In this document: positions 42,174 to 54,700 of the stretch, one piece after another
How positions within the stretch are numbered: the first letter of the stretch is position 1
Layout: every line of letters begins with the position of its first letter
Assembly: GCA_016858145.1 (NCBI GenBank)
Contig: JAEHOE010000054.1
Location: 310,001 to 374,000, forward strand
Direction: 5' to 3'
Length of the DNA stretch: 64,000 nt
Origin: Edaphochlamys debaryana
Taxonomy: Eukaryota > Chlorophyta > Chlorophyceae > Chlamydomonadales
Program-made: the position numbers and the translations under genes
The notes under the pieces: model-generated
Database searches by the model: none
What the model was told of the DNA's origin: nothing
Seen by the model: only the letters and a program-made list of their open reading frames with translations

Positions 42174-45100
42174 TCACAGGATGGCGCTCCGCACCCGCTT
42201 CTTCTGCCGCGGGCGGAACAGGTACCCCACCCACGACGTGCCCCCACGCGACGGGGTCCCCGCCTGGACCTCCCCTGGGCCCAGCATGGGCTCGAACGGG
42301 CCCGCGCCGCCGCCCCCGCCACCGCCCGGCACCAGCGGGTTGCGATGCGCCGCCGCCGCCGCTGCCCCTGTCGCGACTGACCGAGTGGGCGTGCTGTGCG
42401 CGTCTCCGCCGCTCGAGGCCGGGCCCTGACCCACGTGCGCATCCATAGCCATAGCGGGCGGCTGCGAGCCTGCTGGCAAGGCAAGGCCAGGGATGGCGCC
42501 ATGGGGCAGGGGCGTGAGGGCCGCCAGGTTGTGCGCGTGGGCGTGGGCGTGGGAGGAGGGGGCGGAGACGGGCGCGGCGGGGGCGTGGTAGTGCGGGTGG
42601 GGGTGCGCGTGCTGCTGCTGGTCGGCGGCGTGGCTGTGGTGGCTGCCTCCGCCTCCGCTGTGGCGAGAGGCGTCGTCGGCGCGGGGCAGCCCCAGGGGGT
42701 GGGAGTGCGGGCCGCCGGCGTCGGCACCGCTGTCGGGCGTCTGCGGCGGGAGGCAGGGAGGGGGTGACGAGGGCGAGAGGGCCCGGATAGAAGAGTTGAC
42801 TCATTGCAACGCATGGCCTTGCGGCAGAAGCCCCTCGCACACGGCATGCCAGGGCAGGGGAGGGGACTTGCAACCGCGTCCTTGCCACGCACACGCACAC
42901 GCACACGCTCCTCCGTCACCCACCTGGTGCAGGGACACGGGCGCCCCCAGCGCGTGCTGATGCCCCCCCTGGAGCTGCTGGTGGGCGTACGCGGGCGGGT
43001 GCGGGTGCGCGTAGGCGTGGTGCGGCCCCAGCGCCCCCGCCAGGGTGAGCTCCAGGCGCTGCGTCTGCAGCTCCAGCTTGCCGCGGAGCTCGTCGTTCTC
43101 CTGGGTGAGAGACGCCAGCCGGGCCTGGGGGGGAGGAGGGCGGGGCGGGGGCGGGGGTCGGGTGGGGAGGAAGGGCGGTTGGCCGAGGGGTACTTTGAGC
43201 TGCGGGGGCGGAATGTAGCCGCCTCTCCCAGGGGCGTGCTGTGACCTGTACGTATCGCACTGCATGCTGTGCTGCACCCCATCGCGTCACGTGCGCACCT
43301 GCAGGCTCATGATCTGCGCCGCGGCCGCCTCTTGGGAGGACTCGAAGTCCTCCAGCATGTCGTGGATGGACTGCAAGGGGGCGGGCGGGGGCGGGCGGGG
43401 GTATTTTTCTGAGCGGGGAACGATAAGGCGGCGGCCGGCGAGCCCGATGCGCACCGAGGTCCAGAGCGGAAGGTCCGTCGTCGATGCCAGTTGCGGGTCC
43501 CAGCGTGGCGAGCTGTGCTGACATAGTGGCGTAGGCTAGAGCGGCTGGACGCTAATCCTAGAGTACTCTGGTGTAGTGTAGCAGACCGGTGGTGGAAGCT
43601 GGCGTGCTTGCCGGCGTGCATTCGGGGCTGCGCTCCGGCCGCAGAGCGCCCCGGCCCCACAACAAACGCCCAACCCAACCCGGACGTACCTGTGAACGAC
43701 GCAAGTGACCCACCACGAGAATAAGTGAAGACGGAGCGCCGCAGACGAGGGGCAGGGGCAAAAACGGATGGGCATTTAGAGATGCCCGAAGAAAAGGGGA
43801 ACGTGCCGGGCGGGGGAGGAGGTGACAGGTGGATGCGAGAGATGCATCGGCCGCGAGATGCACAGGTGGGCAGGCACACCTCCCACAACCCCACCCGCAT
43901 GCGCGCAGTCCCATGCCCAACCAACCCAGCCATCGCCCGCCCCCCTGATCCGGCCCCCGCCCTTCGCCAGCCCCACCTGCACCAGCCTCGTCTGCCCCCA
44001 GCTCTTGCCCGCAGCCCGCAGCCCCACCCCTCCGCCCCACCCTACCTGCATCAGCCGCAGCTCCTCCTCCACCATGAGGGACACCGGGTCGCCGCCGCTG
44101 ACCGGGCCCGCGGGCAGCCACCGCGCCAGCACCGCCGCCACCCCGTCCACCCCCCGCGCCAGCGCCAGCGCCCCGCCCTCCTCCGGCTGCTGCTGGCCCG
44201 ACTCCGCGCCGCCGGGCCCATGCCCGGGCCCGGCCTGGGCCTCGCCGGGGCCTCCCGCCGCCGCCGCGGCGGCGGCGGCGGCCAGGGCGGCAGAGCTGCC
44301 GCGCTGCGCGCGAAGCACGCGCCGCATGGCCGGCGTGTTAAGGCGCGCCAGGGCTCGCTCCGAGACCTCGGCGCTGGGCGCGTCGCGGCCCGGCCGGGCC
44401 GCCTCCCACGTGTCGGGGCGCCACTTGGTCGGGGGGCTGCCCCGAGCCGCCGCCGCCGCCAGTGCCTCGTCGCTTGTGAGCACGAGCGCCCCCTCCTCGC
44501 GCGCCCCGCCGTCGGACGACGTGCGCCGCCGCAGGGCCAGGATTTGGTCGCCGTTCGCGTCGCCGTCGAGGGAGTGACGTGACGGCGCCTCTGCCGCCGC
44601 CGCCGCCTCGGCCTCTGCCGCCGCCTGCTCGGCTTCCAGCTCCGAGCCCAGCTCGCACTGCACTTCGGCCTCCGCCACCTCCGGCTTCGCCGCCGCTGGC
44701 GCTGCCGCCGCCTTGCCGCCAAAGAAGCCGTGCGCGTGCCCGTTGGCGAGCCGGCCGCCGGCGCCGCTGCCGCTCACGCCCGGGCCCGTGTAGCCGGCGG
44801 CAGCTGCCATCGCTAGCGCTTGGGCCTGGGCCATGAGCTTCTCCTCAGCTTCGTCCAGCTTCGCCTCGGTCTGCTTGAGTTTGACCACTAGGTTGCGGCC
44901 CTTGAGCTGCGTCTGGGTCAGTTCCTGGGCGCGTTCCGCGGCCTCCTGGGTCAGGTGCGCCACCTGACAAGGCGGCGGGCGGCGGAGCGACGAGGTCAGT
45001 GCGTGACAGCACGTGGAGAGCCAAGGGGCAGGGGGAGACTGCCAAGCGTTGGGGCCCACAGCCCGGCCCGAGCAGCCATGCATATCCTTTCGGCCGCCTG

Positions 45101-48100
45101 CCCCATGCAGATCCAACGAACACACATGCACAGCTCACGCGCCCTGGCCCCACCGCCCCCGAGTGCAAGTAAGCCCGCTGCCTCCCGCCCAGCGGGCGAC
45201 TAGGGCACGCACGCCGCCGCTAGCACACACTGCCGGTCCGCACGCACCTGCTTCTCCAGCTTCTTGGCCCTGGCGTAGGCCTCCTCGGCCGCCCGCTCGG
45301 CCTTGAGCGCCCCCGACTTGAGCTGCAGCACCTGCGCCTCCAGCGCCACCACCTCGGCGGCCAGGGCCTGGGTGGGGAGGGAGGAAGGAGGGGGGCGGAG
45401 GGGGCCCCTCCGGGTCGAGGCCAGTCAAACAGGAGTTCGGTAGATGGGGGGCACAGAGCTGCCGCCCTGGTAAGCGCGGACGGCCTAGTCCAGCCCCGAC
45501 CGCAACGGCTGGCCCCGTCCATATGCTGTCTGGGCTGCTGGCCCCATAAGGCGGTGAACGGCCGGGTTCGCCGAGGCTTTAGCGCGTTGCAGTCCACGTG
45601 CCCCTCGTGCGGACGCACCTGCGCGCGTGAGGCGGCCTCCTGGTACGAGGTGCGCGCCGCCTGGCGCTCGTCGCTGAAGCCCTCGAGCGACAGCGCCTGC
45701 GCCTCCAGGGTGGCCTCGTACTCCTTGATCTGGAGAGGGGGAAGAGGGGTGTGTGCAGGGGGGGAGGGGGGCTATCAGGGGGTAGGGGGGTCACAGGGCA
45801 ATGGGGCTGAGCGAGGTGGAAGGTGATGGGGGACTCGAGGGCAAGTGCGGAGATCAGAAACTGGCGGGCCTGGGTGTGATTGGGCAGCGAGGCAGTGGGG
45901 TTGAGGAGAGTACCGGTAGAGACGAGCAGTAACGGTCTCGTACAGGCTCGCCCATGGCCCACCTTGCGCTCCAGCTCCTCGACCTTGCCTCCCCGCGCGT
46001 TGTACTGCCGCATCAGCTCCTCGTTCTCCTCCTGCAGCTGCTCGTTGATGCGCGACTGCTGCTGAAGCCCGCGGGTGAGCGCCATCTTCTCCTCCGTGAG
46101 CTCATCGATGTGTTGCTGGGGGGCGGGGGGCGGGGGAGGGGTAGAGGGGAAGTTTGTTCCTGAGCGGGATCGCGCCGGAAGAGGGGGAAGAGGGATGGGG
46201 CATGGAGGCCTGGTGCTGGCGGAGGAGGACATGAGGTGTGGTTAAATGAGTATGGGCACCACAGCTGCACACCGTCGTCTTGCCCCACGGGTCCGATACG
46301 CTCAGCGTGCAGCAAGGGCCGCCGCCTGCGGCCCCCTCGCTCCCGCGCACCTGAAGCGAGGCGAACTGCGCCCGGCTGACGCCCCCGCCGCCGCCGCCAA
46401 AGCCATGCGCGGCGCCGCTGCGGTATAGTGAAGGAACGAGGGGCAGAGCACTGTCAGGGGCAGAGCAGATGTGCGGGCAGGACCAAAAAAGATCCTCCTC
46501 CTGCCCGCTCTAAACCATGACCAAACAGCTGTCGGCCGCATACACACCAGCAGCCCTGCGCCACACCCCCCGCACCCCCCCGCCCCAGCCCCAAAGCCCA
46601 AACCATGCACCCACGTGGCGTGCGAAGCCACCGAGTCCATGGAAGGCCGCCGCGAGTGGTGCACGCCCATGCCGCCGCCCCCGCCCATGCCCCGCAGCTG
46701 CTGGCTCGAGTCCGCCCCGTGCATGCCCCCTGCCGCCCCGGCGCCGCTGCCGTGCTGCCTTGCGTCCGGGTCCGCCTGGGGCCCGTCCGGGTGGCCTGCG
46801 TCTTGGCCGCTCGGCTCAGCGCTGAGGCCCCCGCCAGCACCTGCATGGGAGCTGGCGTCGTGGCCGTGGCCGGAGGTGCGATCTGGGTCGGCGGCGTGGG
46901 AGGGGTCGGCATGGCCGCCGTGGAGGGAGGTGCCGGCGGAGGCGGCAGCGTCCTTGGCGGCGTGGCCCGGCGCGGCCGTTGATGAGGAGGCAGCCATGTC
47001 TGACAGGAGGTTGTCCAGGTAAGACTCGAGGAAGGATGACGTGGCGGCGGCCGGCGGCGGCGGCGGGCTGGGCGAGAGGGAGGAGAGCGCGCCGTACGAG
47101 GCCGACGGAGGCAGCGAGGTGGGTGGGTGCAGGTGCAAGGAGGAGGAGGAGGAGGGGGCCGGCTGCGCCGAGTAGGCCGAGAGGTAGCTGGCGGTGGCAG
47201 CGAAGGAGGGCACTGCCGCAGCGGTTGCCGGGGGCGCCAGCGGCGGCCGACTGCTTGTGCCCGTCGAGAACGGAGGGAAAGACACAGACTCCGGTGGCTG
47301 TGAAGCTGAGGGCGGCGCTGCCGCGGCCGTAGCGTGCAGGTCGGACGGCGGAGCGCCTCCGAACGAGAGCTCCCGCACCCCGTCGTCCGGTCGGGCGTAA
47401 GCCGAGCGGCCGGGCGGCGCCGCTGACGACGTTGGCCCGTCCGGCGCCGCCGCAGCCGAGCTGCTCGCGGCCCCAAAGCGCGGCTCATTCGCCAGGAACG
47501 AAGGCAGGCCCGTGCCCATACCCGCGCTCGAGCCGAGCCCGAGGCCGAGGCCCGTGCCGCTCGGCGGCCCGGAGCTCAGGCCCCCGACGCCCAGGCCCAG
47601 GCCCCCACCAGTCCCCAGGCTCGACCCTGAAGTGCCGGCAGGCGGTGCGTCACGTGACAACCAGCTGCTGCCAGCTCCGTACGGCCGGCTCGATCCCGGG
47701 CCCGACCCGTACAGCCCAGCGCCTGAGCCAAAGCCATGGTCGGCGCCCCCCGCCGACCCAGATCCTCCAGGGCCTGTCCCGAGCAACCCGGCGCTGGAGG
47801 CACCAGCCGCACCTCCGCCGGACCCGAAGCCGGTGGCAGCCGTGCTAGCGCTGGCACCGTGGCCTGCGGCCGACCCAAGCCCCAGCCAAGAAGGGGTGGT
47901 TGTGGAGGCTGAGGTGGAAGCCGCGGGTGCTGCAGACCAGGGCGTGGTTGCAGGCTCTGACGCCACAGGCCCCGAGGCGCCGCCCCCGGTGCTGCCCGGG
48001 CGGTCCTGTCCAAGCTCGTGGGACTCCCCGGCCTTGGCTCCCAGGCCCAGGCCCAGGTCGAGCCCGGAACTGGCAGGCCCGGACGGGCCCGTGGCAGGGG

Positions 48101-51100
48101 CGTCCGCTGGCAGCGCTGAGTCCAGGGGCCGCTCCCACAGCGCCAAGGAAGGAGCGTGCGTCGGGGGCTCTACTGGGGGCTCCTCCTGTGCGGTTGCGTC
48201 GGCCTGAGCCCACGGAGAGGCCTCTTCCTGCTCTGACCCTGGCTGCGCGTCGGACTGAAGGGGCTGCGGCTCCCACGAAGGCGGCTGCGGAGGCGGCGGG
48301 GTGGAGTCTGCAGAGACGGAGGCTTGCGGGGCAGGAGTGTCCCCGTCCTCCGCCCCCGGCGCAGGGAAAGGTGCCCCGGCTGCTGCCGAGGGGGCGGCGG
48401 GGTCGGGGACCGCATGGGCTGAGCGCTCCGGCGGGTGCGGGTGCGGCTGGTGCAGGGGCAGGCCCTGAGGCGGCTGCTCCTGCTGTTGCGGCGGCGCCGC
48501 CCCTGGCGGGGGCGAAGGCTCCTTCTGCGGCTTGACGTAGGGCGGCGGGCTGCCGAAGAGCCAGGCAAAGCGGCTGCCCTTGGACTCCTGCCGCGGCTTT
48601 GGCGACTCTGCAGCGGGGGGCCCGGGTGCGGGGCCGTCCGCAGCGGATGCTGAGCTCTGGCCCTCGTGGCTGGTTGCTGCTGCACTGGCGGTCGAGAACG
48701 GCCCTGCAGAGTGCAGCACACAGCCCGCGGATGCTCAGGAACATGTACGGCTGCTGATAGCGGGGAGGCGGTACAGGAGCAGCCCGTTGACCCCGGCCCT
48801 GTCCGCATTGGGGGCTGAACCCTAGCCTGCCCCCTCCCACCTGCTACCGATGGAGACCCAGCGCTCGTCGACACAGGGAGCGCAGTCGCCTCCTCCGCCG
48901 CCGGGAGGGGCGGCAGCGTCAGCAGCCCCATCTCCGGCGCTCCCACCCCAGCCCCCGCCGCCGACTCCGGCGCTGTAGGCAGCTCCGGCTGCGCAGGCGG
49001 CGCGGGCGCCTCCGGCTCCGGCTCCGGCTCCGGCTCCGACACCGCTGGGGTTGAGAAGTTGGGCGTCGACGCGCTGGGCGAGAGATACAGGTCCGCCAGG
49101 GCCCCGTACGGATCGGCCTCGGCTGCCGGGTCGCTGCTCGCCGGCAGCGCTGACGCTGAGCCGGCGGCTGAAGCCTCCGCCTCCGCACCGCCGCCGCTGA
49201 CACGAGTGAACGGCGCGGCAGACGGCTCGCTCTGATGTGCCGGCACCGCCGTCGGCGCTGCCCCAGGGACCGCTGCCGCCGAGTCCGAGGCCGCCGTCCG
49301 CGGCTCCACCGGGGGCACAGCGGGCAGGGGCCAGGGCGCAGGCTTCATGGACCAAGGCGCGGCGGCCGGAGGGGCAGCAGCGGGCGCGGGTGGCGGTGCG
49401 GGCTCCGGGGCCCCGGGCTTGGAGGCCCACCAGGAGGTCGTGGGCGGGGGCGGCGGTGGCGGGGCGGCGCTGGCAGCAGCCGGCGACGCGAACGGCGGCG
49501 GCCCGCTGTGCATGCTGAAGGCGCCTGTCCCGCTGGGCCCCGCCCCAGCTCCACCAGAGCCTGCTGAGGTCCCAGCGCCAGCTGCGGCCGCTTCCGAGCT
49601 GGGTGCCATCCCAGCATCCAACTGGGTGTGCCCCGACGGCCCCGGCGCGACCCCCCACGACGACGTAGCCGCTGTGTGTGGCTCCGCGGTGCCCAAGCCG
49701 CTGCTCCCCGGGTGAGAAGCAGGCCCCCCGAAGGCGTAGCTGGCATCGTGCGGAACCCCGTGGGCAGCCCCGCCTAAGGGCGTGTGCTCCTGCGACACCG
49801 TCACCGGTGTAGCCTCCGGCGGCGGCGGCGGCGGCGGCGGCGGCACGGAGTGTGGCGCCGCCGGGGCGGCACCGCTCACGCTGCCGCCGTGCGAGGTACG
49901 CGAGAACGGACCAGTCCCGGCTTCCCCTTCCGCGCCGGCAAGCGCCGGGGAGGGGGAGGACGAGGCCCAGGCTGCACCCGGCGGTGGAGGGGGCGCCGGA
50001 GCGGAGAAGCTGCCCCCGCGGCTCCCCGACGACGCCGGCGGCAGGCCCGAGGCGTACGCGTGCGCGTGGGAATCAGACGCGGCCTGCGTGTGCGGCTGGT
50101 GCGTGCCCCAAGGAGTAGCGGCCGCCGGCACGGGCACAGCGTCGTACGTGTGGTTGGGCCCTTGCCCCGACCCCAGCCCGAACGGCGGCGCCGGCACGGG
50201 CGCGTGCGGCGCCGGCTGGTCTAGCTGGCTGAGGAAGTCAATGTCCGGCCCAGAGTCCCCGAAGGGGATGCCGGAATCCCGCTCGGCGATGCCCCCAGGA
50301 CCGTGCGCCCCGGGCTCTGGCGCCAGGGGCGCGGGCGCTGGAGCAAAAGCGTCCGGCGCCGGCGCTGGCGCCAGGGCGGGGGTTGGAGCAATGGGTGCGA
50401 GCCAGGAGGTGGCTGGCTGCGGGGCTGCGCCACCAAGGCTTCCGAGGAGGGGGGCAGGAGGCGGGGGCGGCCCGGCAAGCGGCGGCGGGGCCATGCCCGT
50501 ACCGCTGCTCCGGGCGGAGCCGCTAGCGAAGGGCGGCGGCGGCCTGGGTGGGCCGCCGAAGGGGATGGGCGCATCCGCCAGGACCACGAAGGACGTGGGA
50601 GCCTTTGCGGGGCTTGGAGAGATCTGGCCGAGGAGGCCCGGAGCCGGATGCGGGTGCGGGTCCGTATGGAGGCCGTTCGCACCCGTAGCGGCCGCGGGTG
50701 CGGCAGGTGCTACGGGCGGCGCCGGAGGCGCGTGGTAGGACGCAATGTGCGGGGGAGGGGGTGCGGCCGCGGGCACCGGCGCAGCCGCTGGGGCCGGCGC
50801 AGGCGCGCTTGGCTGCCAGAACGGGACCGATGGAGGGGGCGGCACCGCGGGAGCCGCGCCCCAGGGCGGCGTGGGATGCGCATATCCGTTGCCGTTCCCG
50901 TTTGCATACGCTGGGGCAGGAGCCGCGGGCGGGGGCGGCGGGCCTGAGGAGTGGGGACGCCCGGGTTGTCAGCGGCGTGCGGTTCGGTTCCTTCCGGCAC
51001 AGCTGTTGCACCCCGCACCTGGCGCCGGCCCACCTGCGTGGGGAGCGTATGCGACTGCAGGTACTTCGGCCGCAGCTGGCGGAGCCGGTACAGGCTCCGG

Positions 51101-51374
51101 AGCTGTGGGTGCAGCTGCAGCTGCGGTGTAGGAGCGCAAGTATTGATCACATCTGCACATCGCGACCCCCTGCGTCAGCTATAGGGCTCACCTTCTGGCT
51201 TGTTAGCGGCAGGAGCGGGAGCACTCTTGCCCTGGGCTTTGGCCTTGCGGAATTCCTCAAGCTGCGCAGGATAGAAGCGGACGCCTGTCGACAAGTTCGG
51301 CCGCAGCTTCCCGAGACGCCACCGCACCTCACCTTCCGTCTTCCAGCCTCCGCAAGGTCCTTCTTGCTTTGCAT
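42174..51374 (-). CDS. large coiled-coil protein, N-terminus like BLISTER/golgin-type proteins
   Basis: Exons in coding order: 51374-51333, 51261-51192, 51120-51034, 50943-48841, 48703-46615, 46417-46351, 46115-45963, 45729-45619, 45367-45248, 44963-44046, 43370-43299, 43124-42924 and 42740-42174. All phases agree, 2,199 residues. The start joins as MQSKKDLAEAGRRK + LEEFRKAKAQGKS, a short basic helix seen at the start of plant BLISTER and some golgin-like proteins. Residues about 25-1460 are Pro/Ala/Ser/Gly-rich and probably disordered. Heptad-like coiled coil runs from about 1487 (IDELTEEKMALTRGLQQQSR) to 1660, with a second short stretch near 1921-1970. The tail is His/Ala- and Gly-rich. 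A scaffold at Golgi or chromatin is possible; the name is tentative. A truncated copy of the tail lies at 36851-37629. Confidence 0.7.
46153..46178. repeat. dispersed intronic 3' module, coiled-coil gene copy
   Basis: tttgttcctgagcgggatcg, continuing to 46178, sits just upstream of the acceptor of exon 46115-45963. It has the same orientation relative to its gene as the SF3B2 copies. Confidence 0.7.
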
Positions 51375-51782
51375 CCCACCAGAGACCACAGCGACGGCTG
51401 CGCGAGTGCTTCAGCTGCAGCTGCAAACTGCCACTGCTGCCCTCGCCGTCAGTCGCGTCCTTTGAGATATCTGGACGTGACGTCGTTAGCTTGGAAGCCA
51501 CGACGCCAGGCGCACGTCCATCCTTGTCTTAATTGCTAAAACATAATGTCCACGCAAATCCTGCCTCTGTCTTGCCACTGGATGCAGTGTATGGAATTGG
51601 TGGAGACTGAGCTGTGCGTGGCACACGTCGCGCACCCGTGGGGCGGATGGGACCCGAGCTCAATCTACTTGCAGGCAGCAGGCACACTGCACACACACCG
51701 CCTGGCTCTCATAGGACGACAAGTACTTCAAAGACGTCTACCTAGAGACCAACGCGCGACGTAGCTCCCAAACCTCGCCCGC
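51375..51782. promoter_or_regulatory. compact bidirectional promoter region
   Basis: Only 408 bases separate the starts of the coiled-coil gene (-, 51374) and the PPDK regulator gene (+, 51783). Both promoters and 5' UTRs must lie here or overlap. I see no TATA box. If a 5' UTR intron exists for either gene the interval would change. Confidence 0.5.
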
Positions 51783-54700
51783 ATGCAGCCCCAACGGTGT
51801 GCGGCCCTGCGTGGCCACACCGGCTCGCACAGTCCATGGAGCTTAGCCTCTAGCACTCCGCGCTGCGTGCCAGCGCTGGGCGTGCAGCGCGGTGCCAGGC
51901 CAGCGGCCAAGCTCGGCGATGCCAACACGCCAGCCGGCCCCCTGGTTGTGGATGGCGCAGCGGCCACCCCGCTCACGTCCCCCACCCCGCTCACATCTCC
52001 CGGGGGCTCCCAGCTAGAGTCTCTGGATGATATGGCAGCCTTCGTGGAGCGCACACGGCTGGAGGAGGAGCACATACGGCGCAAGCGAGAGGAGGTGAGG
52101 CGGGGGGGGGGGGAAAGAGGACCAGGGCAAGCCGCGGGTTGATAGAGGTACGTGGTGCAGTACGGTGGTCTGTGTATGGGTACGCGCATGGAGGTGGTTA
52201 CACCAACGGCTGGCGACGTGGTGGGGCCTTGGAAGGATCCGGGCAGGGGCTGGGGCCTGGGCTGCGGCGCAGGCTGCGCAGCGGTGCCCCTGCGAACTGC
52301 CGTGGCTAGTCTTCGTGCCACCGCAAGGATGGATGGCCCTTGCGGACTAACCTAGGACGGTACTAGATCGATTGTCAGAGATAACTTGAGGAGCCAGGCG
52401 GACCCGAAAACCGTTGTCAGTCACCGATGGGAAGGGGAGTTCGAGTTAGAGCGATTGAGCGGGCGAGGGCAAGAGTCGGTCACGTCAAGATGCCGTAGAC
52501 CGGACGCTTACGTACTGACAATCCGCACTACTGTTCACCAGAGCCTAGCTACCGACACTTGGGAATGCTGGAAACGTCAGTCTCCGCGGCCTCCTCGCCC
52601 TCCCGCTCCCCCTCTTGCATCCACCACCCCCTGACAGGTCGAGCTGCAGCTCCTGCGCATGCGCCGCCAGGAGGCTGTACGGCAGCAGCAGCAGATCAAG
52701 ATGCGAATGGCCACGCAGCGCGCTGACGCTGCCATGCTCCGATCCCCCACCGCCTCCCCCCTGGCCTCGCCCACATCATCCATGGACGGCGGATTGGGCT
52801 CCGGCCCCTCAACCCCCTCCCCCGCCTCGCCCCCCGCGTCCGATTTTTCATCCGGCGCGGCCCTGGGCAGCAACGGCACGGGCCCAGAGGGGTCCATCGG
52901 CGGCGGGTCCTCGGGCCCGAGTGGGGTCCCGGGTGGGCCTCGCAAGAAGCTCATCCTCAAGAAGAGCAAGCGCATGAGCGCAGTGGCGGCTGCGGCGGGG
53001 CTTCACCGGGTGAGTGGGGAGAGGGGCACGGGTATAAGGGGACGGCCTGACTTTGTACAGGAGGCTGATGGTATGCCCTCTCCTAGGTTGATGCTAGGCC
53101 CTCTCGAAACCTCCCTCGCCCACCACCTGCAGCGCGCGCTGACAGCACGATCCCAAACACCCTCACAAACCGTTCCTCCCCTCACCCACCCACCCGCCCA
53201 CCCCGCTCACACTTTCCCTCCCCTGCCCTGCGTGCAGGTGGGCACGGCCCCCGGCAGCCTCTCCCTCTCCTCCACCTCCTCGCCCCCCCTCGCCGCGCCC
53301 TCCACCTCCTCCTCCGCCTCCTCCTACTCGGCCTTTGCCGGGGACCGGGGCGTTGCGCTGCTGAGCCGGGAGGACCTGATCGAGGCCAACAAGAACCGGC
53401 TGGGGGCGGGGGCCGCGGGCGTGGGGCCGTGGGCCGAGGGCGAGGAGGGCGGCGCGTCGGCCCTTGCGGCGGCCGGCACGGGTCTGAGCGACGGCGAGGG
53501 TTGCTCCATCGATGAGCCGGAGAAGGTGGGGCTGGGTGCCGCGCTTCTTGAGGGCGTGGGTGCACTGAGTGTGGGCAAGGGGCTGCGAAAGGGCTTGGAC
53601 GTAGTCTGGCCCTGCTGCCGCCGATGAGCCGGAGAAGGTGTGTTCTTGGGAGGGCGTCGTGCTGCTTGTGAGTCGTGGCCGCCTTCGAAATGGCTTGGCC
53701 CTTCGGACGGGCCTTGCTTGTTGAGGGCATGGATGAGGGCCCGACATAAACAAATTGCGGCCCTGCTGCCAGAGCTGCACCGTCTCCTTGGCGGTTGAAC
53801 CACGTTGAGACTGTGGCTTCACTGCGCTTGAACCGTTCGCTTTGCCCCCCCTCTGCCAGGTGGTGGTTCCCAAGCCCATCTTCATCATCAGCGACTGCAC
53901 AGGTGCGACCATGCGGCAGGAGGCGGGGGCGGATGGGTTCAGGGCGGCAGGAAGGAAGCCCGCTCTCCCTACCGCTCCTCATCTGCTCCTGCAAGCCCTT
54001 CCGACCATGTCCCCCTCCACGCACCATCTGCCTTGCCTCCACGCACCGCTCACGTTCAATTCCTCCCGGCGCTTATGCCATTGACGCACCCCACCCCACC
54101 CAAGCCAATCCCATTAAACTGCCACCCGCCCGCAACCTGCAGGCGAGAGCGCTGCCCGCACCGTGCGCGCCGCCCTCAACCAGTTCGAGGTGCGGTGCCG
54201 TACGCAGGCGCCAGCGCAGATCATCATCTTCCGCTTCGTTGAGAGCAAGGATAAGGTGGGTAACTGCAGCATGCCAAGGGGAAAGAGGCCACAGGGCAGG
54301 GAGGGGGTTGAGTTTGTGCATCGGCGTGCTGTCGCCCAGCCCCAGAGGAGGACCAGCAGAGAGGTCAGGTCGGGGGAAGAGCCGTGGAGGGGTGCGAGGG
54401 CAAGGAGGGGTTTTCACGTTGTGGAAAGGCGTGCTGTGGCCAAGCTTTTGGAAAGGCCCTCTCCGAGAGGGTGGGCAGCTTGGGTTGCGGAAAGGTTGGG
54501 GACGAGCCGTAGGGGGGGGTGCGTGGGCAGAGGGTTGCAGAGGTTGCAGAATTCGGGAGCCGGGGGGAGGAGGGCTGCGTGGGAAGCGCTGCGGTTGCAG
54601 GTAATGCTCTGCCCCTTGTGCCGCGCGCAACAGCGCTAGGGGGGAAGGCGCATGGAGAGGAGAGCACGGGGGGGGGCGGGATGTGTGGATGGAAGGCGTA

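Larger units (their letters stand above)
37640..42945. repeat. 5.3-kb tandem segmental duplication, copy 2
   Basis: Second copy of 32315-37629. Its right end lies inside an intact exon (43124-42924) of the coiled-coil gene, so this side keeps the original arrangement. It also keeps the 12 bases before the TATA box that the chitinase promoter has. Confidence 0.95.

Noticed and set aside
51546..51764. Small frame MSTQILPLSCHW between two divergent starts
   Set aside because: Sits in the shared promoter interval and does not join in phase to any later exon.
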